Part shown: positions 8,568 to 16,329 of the stretch, in pieces | Layout: each line of letters starts with the position of its first letter | Position numbering within the stretch: position 1 is the first letter of the stretch | Assembly: GCF_030150285.1 (NCBI RefSeq) | Contig: NZ_JASLGE010000025.1 | Span: 1-34,853 of the forward strand | Direction of reading: 5' to 3' | Source: Pseudomonas sp. | GTDB lineage: Bacteria; Pseudomonadota; Gammaproteobacteria; Pseudomonadales; Pseudomonadaceae | DNA: 34,853 nucleotides | The notes under the pieces: model-generated | Seen by the model: only the letters and a program-made list of their open reading frames with translations | What the model was told of the DNA's origin: nothing | Database searches by the model: none | Made by a program: the position numbers and the translations under genes

Positions 8568-9137
8568 ATGAACTTGCTTCAATGCTCCATTCTGCTGCTC
8601 GCCGGTGGGCGCGGCCAGCGCATGGGCGGTCAAGACAAAGGCCTGGTGATGTGGCGAGGCGAGCACTTGATCAGCCATGTGCAGCGTGTTGCGCGGCCTT
8701 TCACCGATGACCTGATCATCTCGTGCAACCGCAATCGCGAGCAGTACGCCCTTTATGCCGATCACGTCATCAGCGACGGCAACGACCACTTTGACGGGCC
8801 GCTGGCGGGCATTCGCGCCGGTCTGAGCGTAGCCAAACACTCACACCTGCTGGTATTGCCCTGTGACGTGCCCGGCGTCGACAGCGCATTGCTCACAGCC
8901 CTGCTGCACGTTGCCAGTGCAAACCCCACCGTGCCGGCAATGGTGCGCCAGGGTCGCTACTGGGAGCCGCTGCTGTGTGTGATCCCGGTGGCACGGGCAG
9001 CCGAAATCGAAGCGGCCTGGCAATCTGGCGAACGCAGCCCGCGCCATATCTTGCTTGAGCTCAATGCACAGACCGTGCAATGCGCAGAGAATGAACCGCG
9101 GCTGAACAACTTCAATACCCCGCAAACACTGAATTGA
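8568..9137 (+). CDS. mobA: Molybdenum cofactor guanylyltransferase MobA
   Basis: Encodes 189 aa. MobA transfers GMP from GTP to Mo-molybdopterin to form the bis-MGD cofactor of DMSO-reductase-family enzymes such as nitrate reductase and formate dehydrogenase. The N-terminal nucleotide-binding motif LLAGGRGQRMGGQDKGLV (10-27) is intact, including the conserved Lys, followed by DGPLAGIRAGL and the metal-binding LPCDVPGVD. The start ATG follows ACGGAGT. It forms with moaB and moeA a compact Mo cofactor maturation cluster. Confidence 0.92.
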   Translation: MNLLQCSILLLAGGRGQRMGGQDKGLVMWRGEHLISHVQRVARPFTDDLIISCNRNREQYALYADHVISDGNDHFDGPLAGIRAGLSVAKHSHLLVLPCDVPGVDSALLTALLHVASANPTVPAMVRQGRYWEPLLCVIPVARAAEIEAAWQSGERSPRHILLELNAQTVQCAENEPRLNNFNTPQTLN

Positions 9138-9240
9138 CCCGCCACGTCGACCCCGCAATACTGGAAGCGGAACTTGCCGGCGTTGTACACGTCTCAAAAA
9201 CAGTTATTTTTCAAGCACTCTCAATTGTTGGAGAAACACC

Positions 9241-9462
9241 ATGACTCATCGGACTATCGCTGCTCTTATGCTGGCTGCTGGCCTGGCCGCTCTGGCGGGC
9301 TGCGCTTCGCCGACAGTAATCACGCTCAACGACGGTCGTGAAATCCAGGCAGTCGACACGCCCAAGTACGATGCTGCCTCGGGCTTTTACCAGTTCAAAC
9401 AACTGGACGGTAAAGTCACCCGCATCAATAAAGATCAGATTCGCACAGTTAAAGACCTGTAA
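9241..9462 (+). CDS. Small YgdI/YgdR-family lipoprotein
   Basis: Encodes 73 aa. The N-terminal signal sequence ends in the lipobox LAGC with Cys21 as the lipidation site; the mature part of about 50 residues is an SH3-like YgdI/YgdR (DUF903) fold starting TVITLNDGREIQAVD. Its function is unknown; E. coli has several such small lipoproteins. A GGAG site lies 6 bases before the ATG. The gene stands alone between mobA and a convergent pseudouridine synthase gene, with a hairpin just after the stop. Confidence 0.9.
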   Translation: MTHRTIAALMLAAGLAALAGCASPTVITLNDGREIQAVDTPKYDAASGFYQFKQLDGKVTRINKDQIRTVKDL

Positions 9463-9477
9463 GCCCCAGACTCCAGC

Positions 9478-9504
9478 ACAGAACCCGCCTGGTGCGGGTT
9501 CTGT
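9478..9504. terminator. Hairpin between convergent genes
   Basis: An 11-bp perfect stem ACAGAACCCGC / GCGGGTTCTGT with a CTGGT loop lies between the lipoprotein stop and the end of the pseudouridine synthase gene. It lacks a T-tract, so it is either a weak or factor-assisted terminator serving both strands. Confidence 0.6.
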
Positions 9505-9515
9505 AGCCTGGAGCG

Positions 9516-10406
9516 CTACCAGTCCAGGCGAATGCGGCTTTCAAAGGCGCGCGGTTCGCCCGTCAGCGGATCGTCAAAACGCAAGCCTTGGGCCAGTAAC
9601 TTCAGGGGGTTGGCGTAGTCATCCACTGCATCCTTGATCACGTCGGGATAAAAAGGATCGTTGCAGATACCTGCCCCCAGCGCAGCCATGTGCACCCGTA
9701 ACTGGTGCTTTTTACCCGTAACCGGGTACAGCGCATAACGCCACAACTCACCGTTTTTCTCACACACTTCGACCCGCGTCTCAGTGTTGCTGACACCCAC
9801 GCCTTCCTGCATGCGAAAAAACGGCTCACCCTCCACCAGACGGCTTTTATGCACCCGCGGCAACTCAAGAGCAGGCAGGGCTTTGGCGATCGCTTCGTAA
9901 CGCTTGTCGATTTTACGTGTGGGAAACAACGATTGATAAGCCGAACGGCTGCTCGGGTTGGCTGAAAACAGCACCAACCCCGCCGTGTGGCGATCAATGC
10001 GATGCAGCGGCACCAGATGCGGGTTATCCAGGGTACGAATCAAACGGCGGAGCAGGGTCTGCTCAACGTACTCACCCGCAGGCGTGACAGGCAGAAAGTG
10101 CGGCTTATCCGCCACCACCAAATGCTCATCCGCGAACAAAATGGTTTCTTGCGCCGCAATAGGCGTTTCGTTGGGCACTTCGCGAAAATAGTGAATTCGC
10201 AACCCTTCCTTGTACGCCAACTGCACACTGATCGGTGCCCCATAACCGTCCAGTACACGGCCACGGGCAATCCGGTCAAGCCATTGCTCACGGCTGATGG
10301 CTCGAAAGTGCTCGCACAAACACTCAAACACCGTCGACCACGTGCCAGGCGGCAAATACAAGGTGCTGGCCTGATGCTCAGCGGCGTTGAAAAGCGGGAT
10401 GGACAT
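9516..10406 (-). CDS. RluA-family RNA pseudouridine synthase
   Basis: Encodes 296 aa. The catalytic motif HRIDRHTAGLVLF (residues 135-147) carries the essential Asp138, preceded by VVADKPHFLPVTPAG and followed by RYEA and the C-terminal GKKHQLRVHMAALG motif typical of RluA/TruC-type enzymes. It isomerises uridine to pseudouridine in rRNA or tRNA; the exact target cannot be told from sequence, and this branch lacks an obvious S4 domain. The ATG at 10406 is preferred over an upstream in-frame start at 10490 that would add 28 unconserved residues. It lies 32 bp downstream of the glutaredoxin-like gene on the same strand and is probably co-transcribed. Confidence 0.88.
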   Translation of the reverse strand: MSIPLFNAAEHQASTLYLPPGTWSTVFECLCEHFRAISREQWLDRIARGRVLDGYGAPISVQLAYKEGLRIHYFREVPNETPIAAQETILFADEHLVVADKPHFLPVTPAGEYVEQTLLRRLIRTLDNPHLVPLHRIDRHTAGLVLFSANPSSRSAYQSLFPTRKIDKRYEAIAKALPALELPRVHKSRLVEGEPFFRMQEGVGVSNTETRVEVCEKNGELWRYALYPVTGKKHQLRVHMAALGAGICNDPFYPDVIKDAVDDYANPLKLLAQGLRFDDPLTGEPRAFESRIRLDW

Positions 10407-10438
10407 AAATGGACTCGAACGATGGACGCAACTGGCGA

Positions 10439-10684
10439 TTATTGCGCAGATGACAGAAAGTGCACCACTTGCGCCGTATCGAACGGCCATCCCAATTCTT
10501 CACCCGTGTCGACGCGGCGCAACACGGGTATACGCAAACCGTAAGCTTCAAACAGGGTTTCACTGTCAGCAATATCGATCAGCTCAACCCGCAACCCATG
10601 CTCGACCAGCGGCATCAATTGCGCTTCAGCCAACTCACAGAGGTGGCAACCCAAGGTGCCGAACAATTGGCATTCGGAAGGCAT
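10439..10684 (-). CDS. Glutaredoxin-like protein (DUF836)
   Basis: Encodes 81 aa with a thioredoxin-fold start, LFGTLGCHLCELAE, containing a CHLC redox motif at residues 13-16, and the cis-Pro segment YGLRIPVLRRVDTG. The family is a small glutaredoxin-like group (PF05768) often found near RNA-modification genes; no substrate is known. An AAGG site sits about 8 bases before the ATG at 10684, so longer in-frame starts up to 10795 are not needed. It is first in a probable two-gene unit with the pseudouridine synthase. Confidence 0.85.
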   Translation of the reverse strand: MPSECQLFGTLGCHLCELAEAQLMPLVEHGLRVELIDIADSETLFEAYGLRIPVLRRVDTGEELGWPFDTAQVVHFLSSAQ

Positions 10685-10885
10685 CACAATGACCTTAATA
10701 AAATAAGAGGGCAGTTTAGGGGGCTTCCCTTGGGGCGTCGACCACTGCGACCACGCCAGAGGCATGCGCTTGCACAGGGGCATGCCAGCATACAATTGCC
10801 CCGCTCTGTTCTACGCTTGAACCGTCAAAGCTGCAGTTCGTCGCGCAGGTTCAGAGCGGCGCACTCCAAAGCAGGCACCCACCTG

Positions 10886-10897
10886 TGATTTAAATCA
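10886..10897. promoter_or_regulatory. Palindrome TGATTTAAATCA, possible Anr/Fnr-type site
   Basis: A 12-bp perfect palindrome lies in the 279-bp region between the glutaredoxin-like gene and the antiporter gene. It resembles the Anr/Fnr consensus TTGAT-N4-ATCAA with the outermost base of each half changed (GTGAT...ATCAG). It sits about 67 bases before the antiporter GTG; a -10-like TTATAC lies at 10936-10941. The rest of the 10685-10963 region shows no gene. Confidence 0.35.
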
Positions 10898-10963
10898 GCG
10901 CCAGCCTCTTTTAATTAACCGATGCTCGCGGCTTTTTATACGAACTGATCAAGGAAGGCTGTC

Positions 10964-12700
10964 GTGTTTGCCAATTTGTTAATCATTCTGGCGTCATCAC
11001 TGGTGGTGATCGCGCTGTTTCGACGCCTGCAACTGCCGCCCGTACTGGGCTATCTCTGTGTCGGCCTGTTTGTCGGGCCAACCGCGCTGGACTGGATCAA
11101 TGACAGCCCCGACCTGCCGGACCTGGCTGAAATGGGTGTGGTCTTTCTGCTGTTTTCACTGGGGCTAGAGTTCTCGCTGCCCAAAATGCTCAAGCTGCGC
11201 CGCGTGGTCTTTGGCTTGGGCAGCTTACAGGTGCTGGTCAGTTCGGCAGTGCTGGGTGGCTTGCTCTATGCGTTTGGCCTGAGTGCCAGCACCGCGTTCC
11301 TGCTCGGAGCAGGGCTCTCGCTGTCGTCGACGGCAATCGTGAGCAAGGAACTGACTAGCCTGGGAGAGATTTTCAGCCCCCACGGTCAAAACGCTATCGG
11401 TGTGCTGCTGTTTCAAGACGTGGTGGCGGTGTTGCTGCTGACCCTGGTACCGGTTTTTGCCGGAAGCAGCCAGCACGCCTGGTATTGGGCCCTGCCCGTC
11501 ACCTTGGGTAAAACCCTCATTCTGTTTATAGGGCTGCTGTTGGCCAGCCGCTTTCTGTTACCGCGCCTGTTCCGCGAAGTGGCAGCCTCTCGTTCAGCCG
11601 AATTGTTTGTGCTACTGGCGCTGGTGATCGTACTGCTGACTGCCTGGCTGACGCACTTGCTGGGCTTATCACCCGCGCTGGGGGCCTTTCTGGCCGGCAT
11701 GTTGCTGGGTGAAAGCCATTACCGGCACCAGATCGAAGCCGATATCCGCCCTTTCCGCGACATATTGTTAGGGCTGTTTTTTGTCAGTATTGGCATGCTG
11801 ATCGACCTGCAACTGTTTGTTCACCACAGCGTCCTGATTTTGGGCTTAACACTGGCCCTGATGCTGATCAAGGCCTGCGTGGTCGCGGCACTGCTGACGT
11901 TACGCGGCAGAGACGGCGAAACCGCGTGGCGCAGCGGCCTGGCATTGGCTCAAGGCGGTGAGTTCTGCTTTGCGCTGATGGCGCAAATGCAGATCAATTC
12001 GCTGATTCCTGCCGACATCGCCGGCTATCTGTTGGCCGCCACCTTCTGCTCGATGCTGTTAACACCCTTGCTGCTGCGAGCCGCACCCCGGATCGCAGCC
12101 AGTTTGCATCGCAAGCCCAACGAAGAAATCGAACTCGAAGCCATTGCTGCTCACAGTGCCGAGTTGCACGGGCATGTCGTGATGTGCGGTTACGGTCGAG
12201 TCGGCCAGTCCATCGGGCGTTTCCTGCGCCGCGAACACAAAGCCTTTATCGCCCTCGACTATGACCCTGAGCGCATAGAAGACGCTTCAAAAACAGACAA
12301 CAACGTGCATTACGGCGACGCCCGGCGCGGCGACCTTTTGCGTGCCGTCGGCCTTGATCGTGCGCGCCTCGTGGTGATCGCGGTGGACAATACCGAGGTA
12401 GCCATGAGCATTCTCAAGGAAGCCCGCCTGATTACCCTGGAGGTTCCCGTACTGGTCAGAACACGCGACGACAGCCAACTCGCGGAACTCAAGGCGGCAG
12501 GTGCAACTGAAGTGGTGCCGGAATTGCTGGAGTCGAGTCTGATGCTCGCCTCCCACGCTCTTATCCTGCTGGGCCTGCCTGAGAAAGCCGTGCGGCGTCG
12601 AGTGGACGAAGTCCGTCATGACCGATACCACCTGCTTGAAGGCTGTTTTGAAAGCGCTGACCCGCGCGATGCCCCGGATTCGGCCCGCGAAAACGAATGA
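10964..12700 (+). CDS. CPA2-family cation:proton antiporter with TrkA-N domain
   Basis: Encodes 578 aa. Residues 1-385 form a hydrophobic Na+/H+-exchanger-type domain of about 12 membrane segments, with LFSLGLEFSLPKM, GLSLSSTAIVSKEL and QGGEFCFALM typical of KefB/KefC/YbaL proteins. A cytoplasmic Rossmann TrkA-N domain follows from about residue 403 with GYGRVGQS (409-416). It is likely a K+ or Na+/H+ antiporter in the inner membrane gated by a bound nucleotide. The GTG start is supported by AAGGAAGG 7 bases upstream. No ancillary kefF/kefG gene is next to it, so glutathione gating as in KefB/C is not supported by context. Confidence 0.9.
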   Translation: MFANLLIILASSLVVIALFRRLQLPPVLGYLCVGLFVGPTALDWINDSPDLPDLAEMGVVFLLFSLGLEFSLPKMLKLRRVVFGLGSLQVLVSSAVLGGLLYAFGLSASTAFLLGAGLSLSSTAIVSKELTSLGEIFSPHGQNAIGVLLFQDVVAVLLLTLVPVFAGSSQHAWYWALPVTLGKTLILFIGLLLASRFLLPRLFREVAASRSAELFVLLALVIVLLTAWLTHLLGLSPALGAFLAGMLLGESHYRHQIEADIRPFRDILLGLFFVSIGMLIDLQLFVHHSVLILGLTLALMLIKACVVAALLTLRGRDGETAWRSGLALAQGGEFCFALMAQMQINSLIPADIAGYLLAATFCSMLLTPLLLRAAPRIAASLHRKPNEEIELEAIAAHSAELHGHVVMCGYGRVGQSIGRFLRREHKAFIALDYDPERIEDASKTDNNVHYGDARRGDLLRAVGLDRARLVVIAVDNTEVAMSILKEARLITLEVPVLVRTRDDSQLAELKAAGATEVVPELLESSLMLASHALILLGLPEKAVRRRVDEVRHDRYHLLEGCFESADPRDAPDSARENE

Positions 12701-12789
12701 TTTCAGGTAATGTCGTACCCCTATTGAGCCTCGGTCAGTTGAATTGCACAGCGCTTTTCCAAGAAAAACGGTGAACCTTCAGCAAAGGC

Positions 12790-12796
12790 CTACACT
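12790..12796 (+). promoter_or_regulatory. Possible RpoS-type -10 element for the yqjD-like operon
   Basis: CTACACT fits the extended RpoS -10 pattern CTAYRCT and lies 34 bases before the first start codon of the three-gene membrane operon. E. coli elaB/yqjD genes are known to be RpoS-controlled, which makes this placement meaningful. No good -35 is seen at 17 bp. Confidence 0.4.
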
Positions 12797-12829
12797 CGAA
12801 CCATCAACAAGCCACTCACGGAGTTAATC

Positions 12830-13144
12830 ATGGCCCGCATAAAAGCAAAGACTGCTCAAGAAATACTGAAGGCTGATTTCCAAGCCTTGGTCAGCGATAC
12901 TGAACGCTTGCTGGAACACACCGCGAGCATCGCCGGCGATCAGGCTGACGAGCTACGCGCGCAAATCAAGGACAGCCTGCTCAAGGCCCGCGCCTCGCTT
13001 GAAGACGCGAAAGAGTCCCTCGAAGAACGCGGTCAAGCCGCCGTGGTAGCCACTGAAGATTATGTTCAGGCCAACCCGTGGCAATCCGTGGGTATCGCAG
13101 CGGGCGTAGGCTTCCTGATTGGCCTGCTGGCCACACGGCGCTGA
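12830..13144 (+). CDS. DUF883 (ElaB/YqjD-like) membrane-anchored protein
   Basis: Encodes 104 aa: an amphipathic, Lys/Glu/Ala-rich helical region (residues 1-80) followed by the DUF883 signature ANPWQSVGIAAGVGFLIGLL and a C-terminal RR. The C-terminal hydrophobic helix anchors it in the inner membrane. E. coli YqjD and ElaB associate with ribosomes in stationary phase; this is family knowledge, not shown here. ACGGAG precedes the ATG. It is the first gene of a unit with the yqjE-like and yqjK-like genes, with only 1 bp to the next start. Confidence 0.9.
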   Translation: MARIKAKTAQEILKADFQALVSDTERLLEHTASIAGDQADELRAQIKDSLLKARASLEDAKESLEERGQAAVVATEDYVQANPWQSVGIAAGVGFLIGLLATRR

Positions 13145-13145
13145 T

Positions 13146-13523
13146 ATGACAAACGAAGAATCCGACTCCCCACGTTCCTCACCGCGGCGCTTGGGTGCCG
13201 CGTTTTTGGGCCTGTTGCACAGCCACGTCGAATTGCTGGGCATCGAACTGCAAGAGCAGAAGGCGCGTACGGTCAGCCTGCTGCTATTCGCTGGGTTGGC
13301 GCTGGTCTTCGGGTTGCTGTTATTGATCGGGTTGTCGGCACTGGTACTGATCATGGTGTGGGACACCTATCGCCTGGCAGGCATTATCGGGCTGTGCGTG
13401 TTCTATGCTCTGGCCGCTGTGTTCTGCGGCTTGCGCCTTAAGTCCGCAGTGTTCGATGAGTCTTCTCCTTTTAACGCCACGCTTGAAGAACTGGCCAAAG
13501 ACCGGGAGCGCTTATTGCCATGA
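13146..13523 (+). CDS. YqjE-like membrane protein (phage holin superfamily, DUF1469)
   Basis: Encodes 125 aa with two hydrophobic segments (about residues 43-68 and 73-95) forming a helical hairpin, an N-terminal amphipathic stretch LGLLHSHVELLGIELQEQK and a charged C-terminus. This matches the YqjE/Holin-X group; despite the name there is no evidence it is a phage holin. The ATG at 13146 starts 1 bp after the upstream stop, and its own stop overlaps the next start by 4 bp (ATGA), so the three genes are translationally linked. Confidence 0.88.
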   Translation: MTNEESDSPRSSPRRLGAAFLGLLHSHVELLGIELQEQKARTVSLLLFAGLALVFGLLLLIGLSALVLIMVWDTYRLAGIIGLCVFYALAAVFCGLRLKSAVFDESSPFNATLEELAKDRERLLP

Positions 13524-13861
13524 GCCTGCCTGAAATGCCGCAAAACGCGTCGCGGCGCGAGATGCGCAAGTTGTTGATTCGCCTGCGCATGGAAATGCAC
13601 CGCCAAGAAATTCGTCATGAGTCGCAGCAGTTGCTTGAGCCCTTGCAAAAAATGCGCGGCTTGACCACTAACTGGCAAGAAAACCTGGGCATTAAACACG
13701 CTCCCCTCTGGGGTGTGGGCGTGGTGACGTTGTTGGGTTTTCTCACCGGAAAAGGGGCAAAAAGCAAGGGCGTGGGTGGCGTCTCACGCTTGATCGGCCT
13801 GGCTACCAGCTTACTGCCACTGATCAAGCTGGTGATTCAAGGGTCCGCGCGCAAACCTTGA
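13520..13861 (+). CDS. YqjK-like protein, third gene of the yqjDE-type operon
   Basis: Encodes 113 aa. The N-terminal half is strongly basic and helical (RREMRKLLIRLRMEMHRQE), and the C-terminal half has two moderately hydrophobic segments (about 63-77 and 88-106) that may contact the membrane. It has no recognised catalytic motif. Position after the DUF883 and YqjE-like genes, with a 4-bp ATGA overlap, makes it a member of the same complex or process. Function unknown. Confidence 0.8.
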   Translation: MSLPEMPQNASRREMRKLLIRLRMEMHRQEIRHESQQLLEPLQKMRGLTTNWQENLGIKHAPLWGVGVVTLLGFLTGKGAKSKGVGGVSRLIGLATSLLPLIKLVIQGSARKP

Positions 13862-13887
13862 ACCTGCCTGCTACACACGATGTGCAA

Positions 13888-13913
13888 AGGGGGCACTTCA
13901 CCCAGTGCCCCTT
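13888..13913 (+). terminator. Terminator-like hairpin after the yqjDEK-type operon
   Basis: A 7-bp stem GGGGCAC / GTGCCCC (13890-13896 and 13905-13911) with an 8-base loop is flanked by AA on the left and TT on the right. It sits 27 bases after the operon stop. Its position also argues against dgt starting as far upstream as 13905. Confidence 0.5.
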
Positions 13914-13994
13914 ACTACCGATGTAGGTTGCCTCTACAAAACCCGGCGGTTAAGTGAGAAGCTGAGCCCTCAGTCACTCACGGAGCACTGCGCC

Positions 13995-15326
13995 TTGGAT
14001 TGGCAAACCCTGCTGAATCGCGAACGTCTCGGAAAACCTCACCACAGCCCCGAAGAACTCGGGCGCAGCCCTTTCCATAAAGACCATGACCGCATCATTT
14101 TCTCAGGCGCATTTCGGCGGTTGGGACGCAAGACCCAAGTGCACCCCGTCAATAGCAATGATCATATACACACCCGCCTGACCCACTCGCTGGAAGTCAG
14201 TTGTGTCGGCCGTTCACTGGGCATGCGCGTGGGCGAAACACTACGCAGTGCCCTGCCCGAATGGTGCGACCCGGCGGATTTGGGCATGGTCGTGCAGTCA
14301 GCCTGCCTGGCACATGACATAGGCAACCCGCCATTCGGCCACTCCGGTGAAGACGCCATCCGCCACTGGTTTAAACAGGCCGCTGACCGCGGCTGGCTCG
14401 ATGAAATGAGCGACGCCGAGCGCAACGACTTTTTGAACTTTGAAGGCAATGCGCAAGGCTTCAGGGTGCTCACCCAACTGGAATACCACCAATTTGATGG
14501 CGGCACCCGCCTGACTCACGCCACGTTGGGCACTTTCCTCAAATACCCCTGGACCGCTCGCCATGCAGACTCTCTGGGGTACAAAAAACACAAATTCGGC
14601 TGTTACCAAAGCGAGCTTCACTTACTCGAAAACATCGCCCACAAATTGGGCTTGCCGCAACTCGAAGAGCAACGCTGGGCACGCCATCCTCTTGTTTACC
14701 TGATGGAAGCCGCCGACGACATCTGTTATGCGCTGATTGACCTGGAGGACGGCCTGGAGATGGACCTGCTGGGTTACAGCGAAGTAGAGGCTCTACTGCT
14801 GGGGCTGGTGGGTGATGACGTGCCGCAGACCTATCGCCAGCTCGGCCCCAAGGACTCTCAACGGCGCAAATTGGCGATTCTTCGCGGCAAGGCCATCGAG
14901 CATCTGACCAATGCGGCCGCACAGGCCTTTGTCGAACAGCAGAATGCGCTGCTCGCAGGTACCCTGTCGGGTGATCTGGTCGAACATATGCACGGCCCTG
15001 CCCAACGCTGCGTCCTGAATGCGAAAGACATGGCGCGCAAAAAAATCTTCCAGGACAAGCGCAAGACCCTGCATGAAATCGGTGCCTATACCACCCTGGA
15101 AATACTGCTGAACGCCTTTTGCGGTGCAGCACTGGAGCAACACGGAGGCCGAACGCCTTCCTTCAAAAATCGCCGTATTCTCGACCTGCTGGGGCATAAC
15201 GCACCCGACCCTGATTGGCCATTGCATCGCTCATTCATGAGAATCATTGACTTCATCGCTGGCATGACCGATGGCTATGCCACAGAGATGGCACGAGAAA
15301 TGACTGGCCGCTCAAGTCCGACCTGA
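13995..15326 (+). CDS. dgt: dGTPase-like deoxynucleoside triphosphate triphosphohydrolase
   Basis: Encodes 443 aa from a TTG start. HD-superfamily metal motifs are intact: HIHTRLTHSLEV and LAHDIGNPPFGHSGE (His107-Asp108), with YLMEAADDICYALIDLEDG later. Type 2 dGTPases remove tripolyphosphate from dGTP or other dNTPs and adjust dNTP pools. The TTG at 13995 is chosen because ACGGAG lies 10 bases upstream and the protein then starts DWQTLLNRERLGKP, where relatives start; an in-frame ATG at 13905 would add 30 unconserved residues and begin inside a terminator-like hairpin. It directly precedes rocA2/rocS2, as the equivalent gene does in P. aeruginosa. Confidence 0.9.
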   Translation: MDWQTLLNRERLGKPHHSPEELGRSPFHKDHDRIIFSGAFRRLGRKTQVHPVNSNDHIHTRLTHSLEVSCVGRSLGMRVGETLRSALPEWCDPADLGMVVQSACLAHDIGNPPFGHSGEDAIRHWFKQAADRGWLDEMSDAERNDFLNFEGNAQGFRVLTQLEYHQFDGGTRLTHATLGTFLKYPWTARHADSLGYKKHKFGCYQSELHLLENIAHKLGLPQLEEQRWARHPLVYLMEAADDICYALIDLEDGLEMDLLGYSEVEALLLGLVGDDVPQTYRQLGPKDSQRRKLAILRGKAIEHLTNAAAQAFVEQQNALLAGTLSGDLVEHMHGPAQRCVLNAKDMARKKIFQDKRKTLHEIGAYTTLEILLNAFCGAALEQHGGRTPSFKNRRILDLLGHNAPDPDWPLHRSFMRIIDFIAGMTDGYATEMAREMTGRSSPT

Positions 15327-15694
15327 AACACCCCTGCCCTTCCCTTGAAGGGCAGTCACGCACCTGCGCCGCAAAAAACGAGGGCGGTTCAATACGCCCT
15401 TATTCACTCAAAGAAACACCTCACCCAATTAAACATCTCGCATAAAGATAAACATATTGTAGGATAATTCCCTTTATACCGAAGAATATAACTACACAAT
15501 TGACATCAGCCACTAAACAAACGATTCAGCCCCCACTTAAATAACCGCCACACCTTAATCATTTCGTGAGTTTACGCCTTATTTATCGTAAGAATATTCC
15601 CATACTACACTTGGGAGCGACTCACTTCGTGTTCCCACCTAAATATCTGAGCTAAGGTGCGCGCTTTCTATACCGCATCTTATGAGAATTTAAT
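15327..15694. promoter_or_regulatory. AT-rich intergenic control region upstream of rocA2
   Basis: This 368-bp gap has no credible gene. Right after dgt are a hairpin CTGCCCTTC/GAAGGGCAG (15334-15355) and a second one AGGGCG/CGCCCT followed by TATT (15381-15404), likely terminators. From about 15405 on it is clearly more AT-rich than its flanks (roughly one-third GC in sampled lines). Two copies of AGAATAT occur (15483-15489 and 15591-15597), the second inside the palindrome GAATATTC. A TATACC at 15669-15674 is a possible -10 without a good -35, which suggests activator dependence. Confidence 0.5.
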
Positions 15695-16321
15695 ATGAAC
15701 ACTGTCTTTATTGTTGACGACCATCCGGTAATCCGACTGGCAATCCGTATGTTGTTAGAAAATGAAGGGTATGAAATAGTCGGAGAAACCGACAATGGCG
15801 TAGATGCAATGCAAATGATCCGAGAATGCGTCCCTGACCTGATTATTCTCGACATCAGCATTCCAAAACTCGACGGACTCGAAGTGCTGGCACGCTTCAA
15901 CGCGATGAACTCAACGTTGAAAACCCTTGTCTTGACAGCTCAGTCACCCGCCCTGTTCGCTATGCGCTGCATGCAGTCAGGGGCTGCAGGGTATGTTTGC
16001 AAGCAGGAAGATCTGAGCGAACTTATCAGCGCTATTAAAGCTGTATTTTCTGGCTACAATTACTTTCCAAGCCAAGCATTGACTCCAGAAAAAAACGAAG
16101 ACGATAACTTCTCCGAAATCGAACTCTTCAAGCTGGTCAATGACCGCGAACTCATGGTACTGAAGCTGTTCGCGCAAGGAAAAACAAACAAGGAAATAGC
16201 GACCGGCATGTTTCTCAGTAATAAAACCGTGAGCACTTATAAGAAAAGGCTCATGCAAAAATTGAAAGCCAACTCTCTGGTTGACCTTATCGAGCTGGCC
16301 AAACGCAACGCTTTAGTGTGA
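15695..16321 (+). CDS. rocA2: LuxR/NarL-family response regulator, RocA2/BvgA-like
   Basis: Encodes 208 aa. An N-terminal receiver domain (1-120) has the acidic pair D8-D9 in FIVDDHP, phospho-acceptor D53 in LIILDISIPK and a conserved Lys in YVCKQEDL; the C-terminal LuxR helix-turn-helix (about 145-205) reads LKLFAQGKTNKEIATGMFLS then TVSTYKKRLMQKL. It is a DNA-binding output of the adjacent unorthodox sensor. P. aeruginosa has rocA2-rocS2 next to a dGTPase gene, the same order as here, which supports the symbol. Its stop overlaps the possible GTG start of the sensor by 4 bp. Base composition is more AT-rich than neighbouring genes. Confidence 0.85.
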   Translation: MNTVFIVDDHPVIRLAIRMLLENEGYEIVGETDNGVDAMQMIRECVPDLIILDISIPKLDGLEVLARFNAMNSTLKTLVLTAQSPALFAMRCMQSGAAGYVCKQEDLSELISAIKAVFSGYNYFPSQALTPEKNEDDNFSEIELFKLVNDRELMVLKLFAQGKTNKEIATGMFLSNKTVSTYKKRLMQKLKANSLVDLIELAKRNALV

Positions 16322-16329
16322 GAAACAGG

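Noticed and set aside
12773..12800. AlgU (sigma-E type) promoter GAACCT ... TCGAA before the yqjD-like gene
   Set aside because: The -10 TCGAA departs from TCTGA and the RpoS-type reading of the overlapping bases is better.
13146..13523. Possible phage holin from the family name
   Set aside because: The gene is in the conserved yqjDEK-type operon with no endolysin or phage gene nearby; the name reflects fold class only.
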